Counted from the first letter of the stretch, positions 23,908 to 36,758 are shown. The stretch: DNA of 64,000 nt from Chamaecyparis obtusa (GCA_027943335.1 BSBK01008829.1:124001-188000), one strand, 5' to 3'. Notes: generated by a model from the letters alone, not told the origin. Translations and numbers: made by a program.

Positions 23908-26900
23908 TGTTACCCTAATTTTCATATCCATGCAAATTTGGCTAAAACCTATCCCCAAGTCTCTATTTTCACATTGCCAGGCATCCCTGAAAGTTTCATG
24001 AATTTATCTCTTGTTTCCTGGCCTCTGCAATCTTTTTATTTCCCTGGTCTATAGTTTAAATATTTGAAAAAAGTAGCCATTGGTGCTAAATTAACCCTGC
24101 AATCCCTAAGCCCTGTTATATTTCCTTGTTACTTTATCAACAACTTAAGTGATCAAAAAAGGCATGTGTATATTAGGTTTCTTCTTGTTTGCTAGTTCAC
24201 TATTTCCTTCCGGTGGTGTTTTAAGTCATTCAGTGATTTTGCGAGAATGCCCTCAGTCAGGCATTCACTTAATCAAACCTTGGGTTCACATATAATTTAG
24301 TGAATTAGCGAAACCCCTTTGTTCACATATTCACCTAGCTAAACCATGGTTTAGCAAAGTATCTCATGAATAAGAAGCCTTTGGTTGCTAAATTGCCAAG
24401 TCCAAGTAGGGTTAGTTCTACAAGTAGCGGTGAGATTTTGCATCAGACGGTTGTCTTATAATCTGAAGGAATATTCTAGGAGCATCAGATCTTACACCCA
24501 CCATGGATTTGGTATCAGGATTACTTGTCAGAGTGGGGTCCCAGTTGATGAGATCAACGGTTGTTGTAAGATCTCATAGGTTCTACCAGTGGCATGCGAT
24601 CTTACGACAACTGTTGATCTTCCTTTTTCCTCATGCTTCATGCCCTACCGGGTCCACTGCCATGGTTTTCTATTTGGAAGATTTTCATTGGTTGAAAGGA
24701 GATGACTTGTAATTTTTCAGCGGACCTGGTTGTCAGTCCTTTTTTGATCTAACGGCTGGCATGTTTTCTCATGAAAAGTGTCAGAGGTATGCAATTTTTA
24801 GACAACCATTGATTCTCCTTGGTGATGTAACTCTTCATTCAGGTGGGTCCACTACTACTTGTATTCAAATGGTAGCTTCTAATTGGTCCACATGTGCTGA
24901 TTTAGCTTATTCATTAGTAGGACCAAGTTCTTTCAATGGTTAGAGGCTCTGACATCTGTAGAGGATCGATGGTTGTCATATGTTCATAAGGCTGTGTCAG
25001 ACCATGAGATCATGTGATGGCTGTTGATCTTGCTTTATCTCAGAGCATTCTTGGTAGGTCCTTTCTTGCTGATGTGCTCATTTTCTATTCATTGTTGCAT
25101 GCTGATGAGGACTTTCAGGTGGACTGATGTGTCAGTGGGGTTGCGGCTTAATGAAGATCTATGGCGGGCGTATGATCTAAAAGAATATTTGAGGGGTGTG
25201 AGATCTTGGTCGCACTGTTGGATTAGAACCTTGTCTTAAGTGGGTCCAATGTTAGAGAAGTGTTAAGGTGTTGCTGATGAGGTGGTCAGAGTGAATAAAA
25301 GATTGACAAGTGGCAAGTCTGGGCCCAGGTTTCACAAAATGTTTGGCGGCCCCGATAACTTCTCTTTGGTCGCTCATTCACATGATAAGATAGTAGTACT
25401 CTAAATGATTTGGTTAGTGCATGAATGTGTGCATTTGCAAGATCATAGGATAAGTTAGTGAGGCCCTAAAGTTCTCAGTAACCTAGTGATTGTCTTTAGT
25501 CACCAGTTCACCAAATGTAAGCCAGAATTCTCATGAGTGGTTAAAGGAGTATTCAGCAAATTGACGAATGAAGGATCTCTCTTGTTCATGGGGTATAACC
25601 AAGGTTAGTAAAAGGACTCAATGATTCAGCAATAGCCTTGTTCACTAAATCACTTGACTAGACTAGGGTAAGCCAAAGGATCTCGTGACTTAGAATTCTT
25701 CAGTCGCATAGTCACTGAAATACTTAAAAGAGAAAAGGGCTCGAGGTGGGTCCAAAAATGACAGAGGTGTTGACATGTTCGTTTCCTATTGGCTGCTGAC
25801 TTCCATGGTTTTTTTAAATTTTTAGAGGGGTTTTAGGTTGTTTTCTTAGTGCATCATAGTTGTTCATCTACTGGGAATTAAAAGAGATTGATGGTTATGT
25901 TTTAAAATGACCGGCTAGCCATTGCAGTTCAAATTTGAATATCTCTACAGGGGTTTTTGGCCAGTTTTTGATTCAATGAGATACAATGGCAAGGTAGCTC
26001 AAATAATTTATGTCTCGAGGACATTTTTAGTTGAAAGAAGATGATGAGGAGGTCTAGGCGGCCATCATGGGTCAATTGTTGTCCCAGAAAGGTACCAGCT
26101 TGAGCATTCATGGTGAGACTTTGTGCAGGAAAGTAGATGAATCTAGGTCCCTTATTTGCAGGTTGATGTAGTACAAGGATGGGCATGCAAACTTGAGGTC
26201 TGATCAGCCATATTTGTAGAGTTACATTCATGATCAAACTTGATAGATGTAGGGTTTATATTCTAATGTAAAATCCATGAAACCCTAGTTAGGTTTTCTG
26301 ACTCCTGCCTACGTGCAGTTGAGTATGTATATATTGTATTTTTTAAGCTTTCAAGTGAAGAGTTGGACAATTATAAAAAGAATTTCAACTTTCTTAAGGG
26401 TCATCTATGGTATCATCTCTACCCTCTATCTTATACAATTGTATTTCTCCAATTGATTATTTAGATATTGCAGAGGTATTTTGTGACAATCCTACATGTC
26501 CCTATGCTTCCTTGTTTGGGTCATCTCTTATTGGATCAAAATATATGATGTTTTCAGTGATTCTTTTAGGGTTCCTAATCCCTCTTACTTTCTATAACTA
26601 TGTGTGTTATTTTGTTTGATCCAATTTAGATGTTTTTGTGGGTATACTTCAGCCCCCTAATAGTCTTGTCTCATTCCTACACCGAGTTGTAGAAGTGAAT
26701 GTCTATTTGTAGGTCATTGGTTTTGTCTTATGTTCAGGCCCTCCTATGAAATACTTATGCAAGCCTATTCAATAATTTGTGACCTATTAGACCTAAGCCT
26801 TTCATTTATTCGACTCCTCTATACTAAGATCCAAACCCTAATTTTGGTGCATCACCTAGTAGGTAGTTTTCTTTCAGTCATTTCCCTTTCCAAGCATTCC

Positions 26901-27098
26901 TTCTATCCCTTTCCCTACAAAGTTTACTTTCATGACTAGAAGCAAACTAAGGTGATTATCCAAGAGGATGCAGTCTAGAACCTAGACATCTCATCTCAGT
27001 TAGCATAGGCCCCACAACCTAGAGATGATTCCCATGTTATACTAGGTTATCAAGACTATGAGAGCTTGAGACATAGGTGCAAACTTAGTGTACTAACA
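23908..27098 (+). repeat. 5' LTR, 3.19 kb
   Basis: TGTTACCCTAA to GTACTAACA. It contains an inverted pair of 22-bp arms (24552-24573 and 24598-24619), a second looser inverted pair near 24964-25034, and a diverged internal duplication (about 24466-24516 against 25172-25226). The downstream part is the likely U5 side. Frames inside are not genes. Confidence 0.92.
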
Positions 27099-27102
27099 AT
27101 TC

Positions 27103-27120
27103 TGGCACGCCTGACGGGAC
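27103..27120 (+). other. Primer binding site, not initiator-Met
   Basis: TGGCACGCCTGACGGGAC begins four bases after the LTR. It starts with the TGG required to pair with a tRNA CCA end. The tRNA identity needs a search. The other elements here use the TGGTATCAGAGC site of initiator Met instead. Confidence 0.6.
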
Positions 27121-27524
27121 TAGTAAAAGAAGTTTATTGTTGAAGAATATGTTATCTCTGATATATGAATTGCATGATATAGGCTTTTAGAAGTTGTTCT
27201 ATCAAGTATATCTGGTGACTCCACTGATTTCAAGGATTAGCACTAACCTTGTTCAAGGTTTATGAGAAAGATTGAGACTAGAAGCTCAAAGCCTACCCAA
27301 TTTTTAGAGTTGCCCTCAAGAAGAAGTCACAAAGGTAGGTAAACTCAAAGGACATCCCCTGCAAGGAGAGCTCAATCAATGCCTCCTAAACTTCAGAAAG
27401 GAGACCTTTTACCTTTCATTTGAGAAGAAGAGGCAGATCTCTAATCAAAGATCTAGAAGAAAATTTAAATCCAGCATCAAATACAACCCATATAGTTGTT
27501 AATCTTTAGATTCAAACTCATACA

Positions 27525-28983
27525 ATGGCTAGACCATTTGCATTTGCACCTTTCAATAAGGGTAGTCCATTGGGCTTTTCTCAACATCATGATGTGCCCT
27601 TGGTGGCACTAAAGAGTATACCTGATTTCACAGGTGAAGGGTAGACCACTACTTTTGAACACATAAGAGATGTGACCACCATCTGCAGCATACACAACAT
27701 AACTCAAGAGGATGTGGCCACAAAATTATTAGTAGCCTCTCTAAAAGGTAAGGCTCTAGAATGGTTTATAACTCTAACTATTGGTTCTATTACTTCATCG
27801 GATGAGTTAGGGGATGTGTTGAGTAAGCATTTTGAGGATAAATTAGATAAATTGTCTCTAGTTGAGTAGTTAACAACAATTAAGAGAGAACCTCAAGAGA
27901 AGATGACAGATTACAATAGAAGTTTCCTCAAAACATGGAATAGAATCCCAGTCTCAGTGAGACCATCAACTGACCATGCTTTTCTATACTACTTGCAAAG
28001 TTTGAATGGTCAAATCTCTATCATGATCTAGTTTATGGGTGGTACTTCTTTACCCCAAGCCTTTGACATAGCTGTCAGGGCTGAAAATTGTTTCATTCAA
28101 ATAGGCATGATTGGTAGAAGACCTCCAATGTCCATTTTTCCTTTCCTTCAACCCATTGCACCTGCACAAGTACCCCCATTTACCCCTATTCCCACCATAT
28201 TAGTACCTCGGGCTAGTACTAGTGGTTAAGAGCTAATAGCTAGTTTTTCTCAAGAGCTACAAGAAATAAAGAATAGCCAACAGAGCAGTCAGCAAGAAAT
28301 GACAAACTTGTTGTAGACCTTGACTAAAGAGGTCACAAATTTGAAGAAGCAAGGTCAAGGAATCAAACCACCATTTCAATCACAAGGCCAAGGCTCTAAT
28401 CAGTAATATCAAAATCAAGGACAACCTTATCAACAAAATAGGCCATCATACTAAGGAGGCTATCAAGGACAAAGGCAAAGTTTTAATCAGAGACCATTCC
28501 AACCATACAACCTTGCAACTCTAAATTTTACAAATCCAGTGAGGGATATGGTTCCTAGTCAAAATAATGTGGCTATGGATAATGAATGGTGCTTTCCTTG
28601 TAATCAGCCTCATAATTAGTCTACATGTTCAAATGGATGAATGAACCAAGCTCTAATGGCTCAAAATGCCTCACAAGCTCAATCAGAGGCTTCATCCAGT
28701 GGGTCAGTTCCTCAACAAGAATCACAAGAGAATGAGACTGCTCTTTTCAATTGGGAGCAACTAGACTTAATGGAGTCAATGACAAAGTTGCTTTTGTTTC
28801 CTATACAAGAGAAAATAGAAGAGCCCAAGATATGGAGAGAGAAAATTCTAATGCCAAAGCCACCACATCTGTAGAACTAGTGCAACAAGCTACCCCCATC
28901 ACACCTAAGGAGGTTCTTGTCATTGCAAGAAAAGAAGGCCAACATTCCAAAGAAGTGGAGCCCATCATAGTGAAAACACAATA
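27525..28983 (+). pseudogene. Gag of the long-LTR gypsy
   Basis: The ATG at 27525 starts MARPFAFAPFNKG. The capsid-like core follows: SIPDFTGEG, then HIRDVTTICSIHNITQEDVA and GKALEWF. Next come a Pro-rich linker (near 28150-28210) and a Gln/Asn-rich region with repeated GQ and YQ pairs (28350-28520). A CxxC...H remnant lies near 28590-28625 (WCFPCNQPHN, then TC). About nine stops are present, most at positions where CAA, CAG or TGG is expected. A frame change occurs near 28750. Confidence 0.75.
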
Positions 28984-28996
28984 GAGAGTACACACT

Positions 28997-29614
28997 GTGA
29001 CACCTTATAATATTATTGACAACATGAAGAAGGTTAATTTCACCATGTCCATGTGGGACTCCTTGGCTCTTCCTGGACACCTTGAAATTTTGAAGAAGGC
29101 CATGACAGAAGTGATAACTCCTCAACTTGCAAAAGAAGCTGAAAAGCTAGTGTTGGTTAACACTGATCAAGAAAAGGAGTCTCCAAGTAGCAACTCCAAA
29201 GGAAATGCCACACAAGGTAGGAATTCAAATCCACCTCTCTTTTATGTATTTCTAGTTATTGGAAAATCTTTAGTACATAATTGTATGGTAGATAGTGGAG
29301 CTACTAGCACTGTAATGTCCAAAAAAGTAGCTGACCAATTAGGACTAAAATATGAGCCCTTCCAAAAGAAGGTAACCCAACTTGATGGATCCTCAGTCAA
29401 TACTATAGGTGTGGCCAAGGATACCAATTTAATCTTGCATGCTAGTCCTAATTTTTCCATCCTCCTTGACATATATATTATAGATCTCCCTGCATTATTT
29501 GCCATATGCTTGTCAAGGGAGTTTATAGCCAAGATAGGAGGTTATCTATCTTTTGATTGGTCTCACATGTTATTTCATACAAGGCATGGGACCAAGGTCA
29601 CCATTAAGTTATAA
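28997..29614 (+). pseudogene. Aspartic protease of the long-LTR gypsy
   Basis: An open frame of about 205 codons. The active-site segment is CMVDSGATSTVMSKKVADQL (about 29284-29343), where the catalytic triplet is DSG. A flap-side segment GSSVNTIGVAKDTNL follows, then LDIYIIDLPALFAIC. It carries the plant gypsy pattern of a retropepsin domain. It ends in a TAA at 29612, and about 180 bp of further coding-like sequence leads to the RNase H-like domain. Confidence 0.75.
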
Positions 29615-29797
29615 CCATTAGCAGCACACCATATAGAACCTTATGTGTCCAATACCATCAATGCAAACTACCCTATATTTGATGACAGGGACTTCCAAAG
29701 TATTAGTGAAGGAAACACAAAGATAGAGAGTATCCCTGATTATTTTCTAGATGAAAGAGCTTCAGAGGTCCAAGAAAATCTTATCTAGGATTTTGGT

Positions 29798-30330
29798 TTG
29801 GGAAGTTATTTGATACAAGAAAGTGGAGCCATAGAACCAAGCCTTCTTAAAGAGGACATTGATTCGGAAGATCAGAATAATCAGGTTTGGGAACTATTTT
29901 TTGATGGAGCTAGAAGTAGACATGGTTTTGGTGGTGGTGTTGTGTTAGTGTCCCCAAAAGGAGAAAGGTATGACACTACCTTTAGATTCAGTTTATCTTG
30001 CACTAGCAATACTACAGAGTGTGAAAGTCTAGTCAATGGACTAGAATGGGCTAGAAAAAGAGGCCTCAAGGCCTTAAAAGTTTATGGTGATAGTGAATTA
30101 GTTGTCAACCAAGTAAGAGGGATAAGTGCAACCAAGAATGACACCATGAAAGCATACAAACATAGATTTTGGGATGCAGTTGAAGATTTTTGTGCTTTCA
30201 ATATTATTGCTATCCCTAGGAAATTCAACCAAAATCTAGATAGGTTAGCTGCTATTGGATCTCAGTATGATATTAAAAATAGAATTTCAAAAGAAGTAGA
30301 TCAAAATCATATCAAAGTGATTATCAGACC
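29798..30330 (+). pseudogene. RNase H-like domain located upstream of RT
   Basis: This begins the 659-codon open frame 29798-31777. ELFFDGARSRHGFGGGVVLV (catalytic Asp codon at 29903) is followed by NTTECESLVNGLEWA with the Glu, KVYGDSELVVNQ with the second Asp (codon 30089), and FNQNLDRLA with the last acidic residue. This D-E-D-D set with the YGDSxLVVNQ motif fits the extra archaeal-type RNase H known in Tat/Ogre elements. Here it lies between protease and RT instead of behind the RT-linked RNase H. All four acidic positions are kept. Confidence 0.7.
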
Positions 30331-32035
30331 ATCTATTCCTGATAATGATGTTAATTGGAAAGTGTTTGACAGTGATGAACAAATTCTAAAATTCTTGTTT
30401 GAAGAGGATGTCTTTTCAAGGCACAGTCAAGGTAGGCTATCAAAAAACTATGGTGATCAAGTGATACAACTGAATTCCAATAAGATGCCTAGAGGTCTTG
30501 TCACCTTAGATACTATCTTCAACAAGGATGAAGAAGTCAAGAAAAATAAAGCTGGCCTGGTAGTCCAACAAGAACATTGTGTTGAACTAGAGTTGGAACT
30601 AGGTAAGAGCCTACAATTTGGAAAAGAAAATACTAAATTCGAAAGGCAAGCTTATACCCAATTATTCAAAGAATTTAGTGATGTATTTTCATGGAAATAT
30701 GAAGACCTCAAAGGTTTTGACCCTTCTCTTGCTCAGCACACTATTGAGTTAGAACCAAATGCCAAACTAGTGAGGCAAAAGAAAAGGCCTGTTAATCCTA
30801 AGCTTAAGCCACTTATGCATAAAGAAGTACTCAAACTAATAGAAAGTGGTATCATCTACCCCATCAAGCATACTAGTTGGGTTTCCAACCTTGTTCTAGT
30901 CAAGAAGAAGAATGGGGAATTGACGTTATGTGTTGACTTCAGGGATCTTAACAAGGCCTCATTAAAAGACCTCCATCCACTACCCTCCATGGAACAAATA
31001 TTACAATGTGTCTTTGGATTTGATAGATTTTCATTACTAGATGGCTATTCAGGATATAATCAGATCCTAGTTAATGAAGAGGATCAATACAAGACTACAT
31101 TTACAACCAAGTGGGGAACCATGGCTTATCAAAAGATGCCCTTTGGTTTGTTAAATGTAGGTGCTACATTTCAAAAGATAATGGATATGGCCTTTAAGAG
31201 CCTAATGTACAAGTTTGTGTTGGTCTACTTATATGACACAACTATCTATTCTAAACATGTAGTAGATCACATCAAACATTTGAGGCAGATTTTTGAAAGG
31301 TGGAGAGAGTTTGGGATATCTCTTAATCCCAAGAAATGTGTGTTTGCAGTTTATGAAGAAAAATTGTTGGGATATGTAGTATCCAAAGAAGGAATCATAG
31401 TGGATCTTGAGAGAATTGCAACTATCCTAGAGCTACCCCTACCACATCAAAAGAAAAGTCTCCAATCTTTCATAGGAAAGATTAATTTTGTCAGAGGATT
31501 CTTGCCTAATATTGCAGCTCTACTCAAGCCTTTGACAGTCATGTTAAAAATGAATTCAGCTTTTAGTTGGACAAAAGAAGGGAGAGTTAATTTCCAAGCT
31601 ATCAAAGAGGCCTTAATAGTAGCCCCTGCTCTCCTAAATCCAAATTTCAGTAAGAATTTTATCCTTTATACTTATGGGGGTCATGATGCTATATCTACAA
31701 TGTTGACCCAAGAAAATTCAGATGGATTGGAGCAACCTATTGGTTTCTTTAGCAAAGGTTTAGAGGAGTATGAATAGAGATACGCTTTTGTAGAAAAACA
31801 TGTGCATGTTGTGGTGAAAAGCCTTAAAAAGTTTAGATATCTATTGACTCACAGCAAGGTACACTTGAAGGTTACTCATCCAAGTGTCAAAGAATTTTTG
31901 CTTTCCAAGGACTTAAATGAGAAAAGAGTGGGTTGGATCACCAAGGTGATGGAGTATGACATAGATATTCAAACTACCAAGCTAGTTAGAGGAAGAGGTC
32001 TTTGTGAGCATTTGGCAGGGGATGAGAGTTCAAAG
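30331..32035 (+). pseudogene. Reverse transcriptase and RT-linked RNase H
   Basis: RT starts near 30640 (QLFKEFSDVFSW). Fingers and palm motifs follow: SNLVLVKKKNGELTLCVDFR, FSLLDGYSGYNQI, MAYQKMPFGLLNVGATFQ. The catalytic box near 31225 reads YLYDTT, so the first Asp of the YLDD box is Tyr and the enzyme would be dead. Connection and RNase H run from about 31640 to 32035 (FILYTYGGHDAISTMLTQEN, then a TAG at 31775, then LKKFRYLLTHSKVHLKVTHP), with the usual catalytic TxAS segment altered. Confidence 0.85.
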
Positions 32036-33370
32036 AAATCAGAGCAAATAGATGCATCTCAGGTGGTGCATGATACAGAAGAACAAGCCAAGGAAACAAG
32101 CTGGTTGCCTAATATGATCAATTATTTGAAGATAGGACAATGTCCTATAGGTTTGGATTTAGCAAGAAGAAGATATTATAGATTTCAATTTGTTCCTTTT
32201 ATGCTGATAGATGAAGTTCTTTTTAGAAAGGATCACAATGGTGTCCTTTTAAGATGCATAGATTCAAAAAAGATAGCTGATGCCCTATTTGAATTTCATG
32301 ATGGACCTTTTAGAGGTCATTTCTCTCCTAGAACTACTACTTTTAAAATCATGAAGGTTTGATACTATTGGACATCTATCTTTAAGGATAGCCATGATTA
32401 TGTGAGAAAATGCATCAAGTGTGCCATGTTTGAAGGAAAAGAAAGGCTTGCAGCCTTGCCCCTACAACCAGTCAAAATACAAAAACCCTTCATGAAGTGG
32501 GGTGTAGACTTCATTGGTATGATCAATCCTCCATCTAGTGCAAGCCACAGATGGATAATTACTGCAATAGATTATTTCACTAGGTGGACATAGGTAGTTG
32601 CATTAAAAGAAGCAAATGAGAGTGTTGTCCTAGGTTTTTATGATGATATAGTTCATAGGTTTGGCACTCCTAATTCCATCATTTTAGATAATGCATTGGC
32701 ATTGACAGGCTTCAAAGTCTCAGAGTGGGCAGTCAAGAATGACATTTATCTGAATACTAGCTCAAATTACTACCCCCAAGGCAATGGCTTGGCTGAATCA
32801 GCAAATAAGAACTTGATTAGGATAATCAAGAAGACTCTGCAAGATAATCAGAGGGATTGGCATACTAAACTCAGGTCTACCTTGTGGTTAGACAGAATTA
32901 CCCCAAAGAAAATCATTGGTAATTCTCCTTATGTGTTAGTATATGGCAGAGAGGCCAAGTTGTCTATCTCAGCTGAATTGCTAGCTCTGGACTTGGCTAC
33001 TCAGTATGCCTTATTTGAAGAAGGAGATCCTTTGCAGGTCAGATATGCTCAGTTGGTGGAATTGGAAGAAATTAGAGATAAATCAATGCAGGATATGGAG
33101 TTTCATTAGATTCAAACAAAGAGGAGTTTTGACAAAAGAGCCAGGGTCAAGAATTTCAAGGTTAGAGATGTAGTTCTCAAATGGGATGAATTCAGATCTA
33201 GACCTAACAGGCATACAAAATTTGATTAATTTTGGGGTGGACCATTTGTTATAACAGAATGCAAGAGATCCAATGCTTTCTATCTATCATATCTTGAACG
33301 AGTTTCCTTGCCAATATTAGTAAATGGTTTCCACTTGAAGCCCTGTTTTGAGGTTAACCCCTCTCTATAA
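32036..33370 (+). pseudogene. Integrase of the long-LTR gypsy
   Basis: A zinc-binding HHCC domain (FHDGPFRGHFSP ... KCIKCAMF, about 32297-32430) is followed by the catalytic core. WGVDFIGMINPPSSASHR supplies the first Asp (near 32510), LDNALALTGF the second (near 32687) and GNGLAESANKNLI the Glu (near 32790). The C-terminal part runs to about 33370 (FHLKPCFEVNPSL then TAA), with no chromodomain. TAG or TGA stops at 32360, 32592, 33107 and 33227 break it. Confidence 0.85.
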
Positions 33371-33568
33371 ATTTTTTTAAATAAGTTTCCCTACTTTCTT
33401 TCCCTATTTTCTAGGTTAGTTTCCTACTTTTCAAGAAGTGCTCTGAGCATAGTTCCAGTTCTATCTCCCTGTGAGAATTTTTTAGTTTTGATAGCCCCAT
33501 GCCCAATGGATATGTCAATGCCACTGATCCATGTCTAGCAAGCTGACATCCAATAAAAATCACCAAAA
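33371..33568 (+). other. 3' non-coding spacer before the 3' LTR
   Basis: AT-rich, without a clear polypurine tract. The sequence just before the LTR is AATAAAAATCACCAAAA. Confidence 0.5.
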
Positions 33569-36500
33569 TGTTACCCTAATTTTCATATCCATACAAATTT
33601 GGCTAAAACCTATCTCCAAGTCTTTGTTTTCACCTTGCCAGACATCCCTAAATTTTTCATGAATTTATCTCTTGTTTCCTAGCCTCTGCAATCTTTTTAT
33701 TTCCCTGGTCTGCAGTTTAAATATTTGAAAAAAGTAGCCATTGGTGCTAAATTAACCCTGCAAGCCCTAAGCCCTGTTATATTTCCTTGTTACTTTATCG
33801 CCAACTTAAGTGATCAAAAAAGGAACGTGCATATTAGGTTTCTTCTTGTTCACCAGTTCGCTATTTCCTTTGAGCGGTGTTTTAAGTCATTCAGTGATTC
33901 TACGAGAATGCTCTCAGTCAGGCATTCGCTTAATCAAACCCTAGGTTCACATGTAATTCAAAAAATTAGTAAAACCACTTTGTTCATGTATTCTCCTAGC
34001 TCAACCATGGTTTATCAAAGTATCTCATGAATAAGAAGCCTTTGGTCGCTAAATTGCCAAGTCCAAGTGGGGTTAGTTCTACAGGTAGCGGTGAGATTCT
34101 ACATCAAACGGTTGTCTTATAGTCTGAAGGAATATTCTAGGAGCATCAAATCTTATGCCCACTATGGATTTGGTATCAAGATTACTTGTTAGAGTGGGGT
34201 CCTAGTTGATGAGATCAACGGTTGTCATAAGATCTCATAGGTTCTGCCATAGGTATGTGATCTTATGACAACCGTCGATCTTCCTTTTTCCTCAGCGCTT
34301 CATGCCGTACCAGGTCCACTGCCATAGTTTTCTACTTGGAAGCTTTTCATTGGTCCAAGGGAGATGACTTGTAATTTTTCAGCGGGCCCAGTTTTCCATC
34401 CTCTTTTGATCTAATGCTTGGCATGTTTTCTCATGAAAAGTGTTAGAGGTATGCGATTTTTAGACAACTGTTGATTCTCCTTGGTGATGTAACTCTTCAT
34501 TCAGGTGGGCCCACTGCTACATGTATTCAAATGGTAGCTTATAATTGTTCCACATGTGTTGAGTCAACTTATTCATTAGTGGGGCCAAGTTCTTTCTGCG
34601 GTCAATGGCTCTGACATCTGCAGAGGATCGACGACTATCATATGTTTGTGAGGCTATGTGTCAGACCATGAGATCATGTGACGGCCATTCATATTGCTTT
34701 ATCTCAATGCATTCTTGGTGGGTCCTTTCTTATTGATGTGCTCATTTTCTATTGGTTTCTATGTGTTGATGAGGACTTCCAAGTGGACTGATGTGTCAGT
34801 GGGGTCGTAGATTAATGAAGATCTATGACAGGTGTATGATCTGAAAGAATATTTGAGGGGTATGAGATCTTGCACCCACCGTTGGATTAGAACCTTGTCT
34901 TAAGTGGGTCTGATGTCAGAGAAGTGCCGAGGTGTTGTTGATGAGGTGATCGGAGTGAATAAAAGATTGACACATGGCAAGTCTGGGCCCAGGTTTGACA
35001 AAATGTTTGGCAGCCCCATTAACTTCTCTTTGGTCGCTCATTCACATGATAAGATAGCAGTACTCTAAATGATTTGGCAAGTGCATGAATGTGTGCATTC
35101 ACAAGATCACAGGATAAGTTAGGGAGGCCCTAAATTTCTCAATGACCTAGTGATTTTCTTTAGTCGCCAATTCACCAAATGTAAGCCAGAATTCTCATGA
35201 GTGGTTAAAGGAGTATTCAACGAATCAGTGCATGAAAGATTTCTCTTGTTTGCAGGATATAACCAAGTTTAGTTAAAGGACTCAGTGATTCAGCAACAAC
35301 CTTGTTCACTGAATGACTTGACTAGACTAGTGTAAGCCAAAGGATCTCATGACTTAGAATTCTTCAGTCCCATAGTCGCTGAAAGACTTAAAAGAGAAAA
35401 GGGCTCGAGGTGGGTCCAAAAATGATAGAGGTACTGACATGTTCGCTTCTTATTGGTTGCTGACTTCCATTGTGTTTTTAATTTTTTGAGGGGTTTTAGG
35501 TTGTTTTCTCAGTGCATCATGGTAGTTCATCTGTCAGGAATTAAAATAGATCAACAATTATGTTTTAAAATGATCAGCTAGCCGTTGCAGTTCAAATTTG
35601 AATATCTCTGCAGGGGTTTTTTTGCCAATTTTTTATTCAATGAGATACAACGGTGGGGTAGCTCAAAGAATTTGTCTCTAGGAAATTTTCAATTAAAAGA
35701 AGATGATGAGGAGGTTTGGGCAGCTGTCACAGGTTGATTCTTGTCCCAGAAAGGTACCAGCTTGAGCATTCATGGTGAGACTTTGTGCAGGAAAGTAGAT
35801 GAATCTAGGTCGCCTGTCTGCAGGTTGATGTAGTACAAGGATGGGCACACAAACTTGAGGTCTGATCAATGATATTTGTAAAGTTACATTCATGATCAGA
35901 CTTGAAAAATGTAGTGTTTATTATTCCAATGTAAAATCAATGAAACCCTAGTTAGGTTTTTTGTTTCTTGCCTGTGTGCAGTTGAGTATGTATATATTAT
36001 ATTTTTGAAGCTTTCGAGCAAAGAGTTGGACAATTGTAAAAATAATTTCATTTTTCTTAAGGGTCATATGTGGTATCATCTCTACCCTCTAGCTTATACA
36101 ATTGTATTTCTCCCATTGATTATTCAGATATTGCAGAGGTATTTTGTGACAATCCTACATGTCCCTATGCTTCCTTGTTTGGTTCATCTCTTATTGGATC
36201 AAAGTATATGATTTTCAGTGATATTTTTAGGGTTCCTAATAAATTTTACTTTTTGCAACTATGTGTGTTATTATGTTTGATCTAATTTAGATGTTTTTTT
36301 GGGTATACTTTAGCCCCCTAATAGTCTTGTCTCATTCCTACACTGAGTTGTAGAAGTGAATGTCTATTTGCAGGTCATTGGTTGTGTCTTATGTTTAGGC
36401 CCTCCTATGAAACACTTATGAAAGCATATTCAGTAAGTTGTGACCTATTAGACCTAAGCCTTTCATTGATTCCATTCCTCTATACTGAGATCCAAACCCT

Positions 36501-36758
36501 AATTTTAGTGCATCACCTAGTAGGTAGTATGCTTTCAGTCATTTCCCTTTCCAAGCATTTCTTCTATCCCTTTCCCTCCAAAGTTTACTTTCACAACTAG
36601 AAGAAAATTAAGGTGATTATTCAAGAGGAACTAGCCTAGAATCTAGAGGTCTCATCTCAATTAGCATAGGTCCCACAACCTGGAGATGATTCCCATGTTA
36701 TACTAGGTTATCAAGACTATGAGAGCTTGAGACAAAGGTGCAAACTTAGTGTATAACA
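33569..36758 (+). repeat. 3' LTR of the long-LTR gypsy
   Basis: Full-length partner of 23908-27098. The inverted pair lies at 34213-34234 and 34259-34280 and matches at 21 of 22 positions here. The last 10 bp differ slightly (GTATAACA against GTACTAACA). Confidence 0.92.

Larger units (their letters stand above)
23908..36758 (+). mobile_element. 12.85-kb long-LTR Ty3/gypsy element, Tat-like
   Basis: Two LTRs of 3191 and 3190 bp, each TGTTA...TAACA, flank a 6.47-kb internal region. The flanking 5-mers are ATTAC (23903-23907) and ATTAG (36759-36763), a target duplication with one substitution. It interrupts the gag of the outer gypsy. Gag, protease, an RNase H-like domain, RT, RNase H and integrase follow in that order, all on the plus strand. 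The LTRs differ by about 5-6% in the parts compared by eye. Integrase and RNase H resemble the Tat/Ogre branch of plant gypsy elements. There is no chromodomain. Confidence 0.92.

Noticed and set aside
24552..34280. Compensatory base change as proof of a selected LTR hairpin
   Set aside because: Both changes are CpG transitions on opposite arms, expected from deamination alone.
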